Below, in pieces: positions 51,552 through 53,382 of a stretch of DNA of 53,382 bases (position 1 is the first letter of the stretch; every line of letters begins with the position of its first letter). A model generated the notes under the pieces. It did not search any database, was not told where the DNA came from, and saw only the letters and a list, made by a program, of their open reading frames with translations. The DNA comes from Pseudomonadota bacterium. GTDB taxonomy: Bacteria; Desulfobacterota; Desulfovibrionia; Desulfovibrionales; Desulfovibrionaceae. Made by a program: the position numbers and the translations under genes. The stretch is taken from positions 1 to 53,382 of the forward strand of contig JAEYTO010000113.1 of assembly GCA_023433925.1 (NCBI GenBank), given 5' to 3'.

Positions 51552-53205
51552 CCGCAAGAACTTCACACTTTACCCTCTGGGCGGCCTGGGCGAGATCGGC
51601 CTCAACTGCATGGTCCTGGAGTACGCGGACTCGCTGATCATGATCGACTGCGGGCTCATGTTCCCCGAGGACTATCTTTTCGGCATCGATATCGTCATCC
51701 CGCGCTTCGACTTCGTGCTCGCGCGCAAGGACAAGCTCAAGGGCATCATCATCACCCACGGCCACGAGGACCACATCGGCGCCCTGCCCTGGCTGCTGCC
51801 CTATGTGGACGCCCCGGTATACAGCTCGCGCTTCACCCTGGCGCTCATCGAGAACAAGCTCCGGGAGCACGCCCCGGACCGCCAGGTGGACCTGCGGCCC
51901 GTGGAGGGCCGGCAGCGCGTGGACTTCGGCGACATCGCCGTGAACTTCTTCCGCGTGTGCCACTCCATCATCGAGGGCTTCGGCCTGGGCATCGAGACTC
52001 CCGTGGGCCGCATCGTGCACACCGGCGACTTCAAGATCGACCGCATGCCGCTCGATGACGCCAACGTCACGGACCTGGAGGGCTTCGCCTCCTTTTCGGC
52101 CCCCGGCGTGCGGCTCATGCTCTCGGACTCCACCAACGTCGAGCGCGACGGCTACGCGCTCACCGAGCGCGAGATCAAGGAGTCCCTCTCGGACATCTTC
52201 GCCAAGGCCACGGGCCGCATCCTCATCACGCTCTTCTCCAGCCACGTCCAGCGCATGCAGGAGATCATCGATCTGGCCGCGACCCATGGCCGTAAGGTGG
52301 CCATCAGCGGCCGCTCCATCCAGAACAACGTGGATCTGGCCCGCTCCCTCGGCTACCTGCGCGCCGACGAATCCCTGTTCGTGCCCATGGACAGCCTGTC
52401 CGATCACCGCGACGACGAGATCGTCCTGCTCCTGACCGGCTCCCAGGGCGAGCCCATGTCCTCGCTCACGCGCCTGGCCATGGGCGAGCACCGCCAGATG
52501 CGCATCAAGGAAGGCGACCTCGTGCTCATGAGCTCGCGCTTCATCCCCGGCAACACGCGGGCCATCACCAAGGTCATCAACCGGCTCTACAAGCTCGGCG
52601 CCGAGGTGCTCTACGAGCGCGTGTCCGGCATCCACGCCTCGGGCCACGCGCACCGCGAGGAGCTGTGCCAGATGTTGCGCACCGTGAATCCCAAGTTCTT
52701 CATCCCGGTGCACGGCGAGTACCGCCATCTGGTCAAGCACTCGCGCCTGGCCGCGGAGTGCGGCGTGGCCAAGGAGCGCGCCCTGATCCTGGAGGACGGC
52801 CAGCCCTTGCGCTTCTTCGACGACAACACCATCAAGTTCCTGGACCGCATCACGGTCGAGCACATCTACGTGGACGGCAAGGGCGTGGGCGACGTGGGAT
52901 CGAGCGTGCTCAAGGAGCGCCAGCTCCTGGCCGGCGAAGGGCTGGTCATCGTCAACCTAGTCATCGACGAGAAGACCGGCGAGATCGCGCTGGGCCCGGA
53001 AATCACCTCCAAGGGCTTCATCTTCGAGCAGCACTATGCGCACCTGCTGGAGGACGCCAGGTGCATCGTGCTGGACATCTTCGAGAACATCCCGCCCGGC
53101 GAGATCCAGAAGCTCAAGGATCGCATTCGCGGCAGCCTGCGCAGGTTCTTCAGGAAGGTGCTCGATAGAGACCCGGTGGTCGTGCCGGTGGTCATCTCGC
53201 TGTAA
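51541..53205 (+). CDS. rnj: Ribonuclease J
   Basis: A 554-residue metallo-beta-lactamase/beta-CASP ribonuclease with 5'-3' exo- and endonuclease activity in mRNA decay and rRNA processing. LYPLGGLGEIGLNCMVLEY opens it. ITHGHEDHIGALPWLL is the HxHxDH metal motif; FGLGIETPVGRIVHTGDFKI, LMLSDSTN and the C-terminal motif GIHASGHAHREEL (beta-CASP) are in order. The last 100 residues form the RNase J C-terminal domain. The start overlaps plsC. Confidence 0.96.
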   Translation: MADSRKNFTLYPLGGLGEIGLNCMVLEYADSLIMIDCGLMFPEDYLFGIDIVIPRFDFVLARKDKLKGIIITHGHEDHIGALPWLLPYVDAPVYSSRFTLALIENKLREHAPDRQVDLRPVEGRQRVDFGDIAVNFFRVCHSIIEGFGLGIETPVGRIVHTGDFKIDRMPLDDANVTDLEGFASFSAPGVRLMLSDSTNVERDGYALTEREIKESLSDIFAKATGRILITLFSSHVQRMQEIIDLAATHGRKVAISGRSIQNNVDLARSLGYLRADESLFVPMDSLSDHRDDEIVLLLTGSQGEPMSSLTRLAMGEHRQMRIKEGDLVLMSSRFIPGNTRAITKVINRLYKLGAEVLYERVSGIHASGHAHREELCQMLRTVNPKFFIPVHGEYRHLVKHSRLAAECGVAKERALILEDGQPLRFFDDNTIKFLDRITVEHIYVDGKGVGDVGSSVLKERQLLAGEGLVIVNLVIDEKTGEIALGPEITSKGFIFEQHYAHLLEDARCIVLDIFENIPPGEIQKLKDRIRGSLRRFFRKVLDRDPVVVPVVISL

Positions 53206-53222
53206 GACGACCGGATCATGAG

Positions 53223-53247
53223 CCGGGAAGGGCTTCGCCCTCCCCGG
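53223..53247 (+). repeat. Extragenic hairpin behind rnj
   Basis: CCGGGAAGGGC pairs with GCCCTCCCCGG with one mismatch around TTC, 18 bases after the stop. No T run follows. It resembles the first hairpin of the elements at 2211, 7318 and 8641. Confidence 0.5.
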
Positions 53248-53283
53248 ACTGCTGATAAAGACTGCTGGCAAATCAGTTTTGCA

Positions 53284-53313
53284 GAGAGGCCCCTTCCGAA
53301 AAAAAGGCCTCTC
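53284..53313 (+). repeat. Inverted repeat near the right edge
   Basis: GAGAGGCC (53284-53291) pairs with GGCCTCTC (53306-53313) around an A-rich loop. It may be part of a terminator for rnj or for a gene beyond the right edge. Confidence 0.45.
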
Positions 53314-53382
53314 CACAAAAAGATTTTAATATTATTTCAATACATTGCCTGGGTACCGCAGTTAAAAAGCGGGGTTCCAAGG

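Noticed and set aside
1..53382. tRNA genes, rRNA genes, CRISPR arrays, insertion sequences and prophage
   Set aside because: I looked for cloverleaf-like segments with the T-loop motif, evenly spaced repeats, and transposase or integrase motifs and found none that I can support.

Overview
The window is about two-thirds G+C, with densely packed housekeeping genes on both strands. The gene set (MurJ, MutM, TrmI, HemW, QueH, type III pantothenate kinase, enolase, FolD, both an RNase E/G and an RNase J, PAS/histidine-kinase/receiver/Hpt hybrids, HD-GYP, hemerythrin, a PaaK-type CoA ligase) and the style of the proteins suggest a Desulfovibrio-like deltaproteobacterium. That placement is inference from family resemblance; no rRNA is present. 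No tRNA, CRISPR array, insertion sequence or prophage was seen.

Layout. 1-11.1 kb (minus strand): a truncated SMC/RecF-like ATPase, a DUF3795 protein coupled to a TrmN6-like methyltransferase, murJ with a DUF1015 gene, a two-gene module with a DUF6036 nucleotidyltransferase, mutM, a ChaN-like lipoprotein carrying a PDZ domain, a PaaK-like ligase and trmI. 11.2-19.4 kb (mostly plus): a radical SAM protein, RNase G, an accessory patch (RHH/ParE toxin-antitoxin, queH, an AT-rich Doc/Fic gene), two lipoproteins and hemW behind two inverted repeats. 19.5-25.6 kb: a PAP2 phosphatase with an ICMT-like methyltransferase, a two-component system divergent from a small cysteine-rich exported protein, an AI-2E transporter and a cysteine-cluster membrane protein. 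25.8-32.4 kb: coaX, eno (with a cysteine-rich tail), a SnoaL-like gene with folD behind a long leader, a PEBP-family protein, and divergent alkD-like and ada genes sharing a control region with a triple GAAACG motif.

32.5-44.8 kb: an exported sugar-dehydrogenase-like propeller; a translationally coupled pair made of an exported dikinase (phosphohistidine plus ATP-grasp, closest in motif to glucan water dikinase) and an exported SxxK serine hydrolase; a hybrid histidine kinase; an HD-GYP protein; a standalone archaeal-type ThrRS editing domain coupled to an unknown gene; a 52-residue membrane protein; and a hemerythrin. 45-53.4 kb: an S1-domain protein (rpsA) divergent from an EF-G paralogue, then GNAT, LysE, a small membrane protein, plsC and rnj.

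The most interesting points are the exported dikinase/serine hydrolase pair, the orphan Doc protein with a possible HicA-like C-terminal domain, the cysteine-rich tail on enolase, the stand-alone ThrRS editing domain with its coupled partner, and a repeated two-hairpin element placed just behind stop codons. All functions are read from sequence motifs; no database search was possible.
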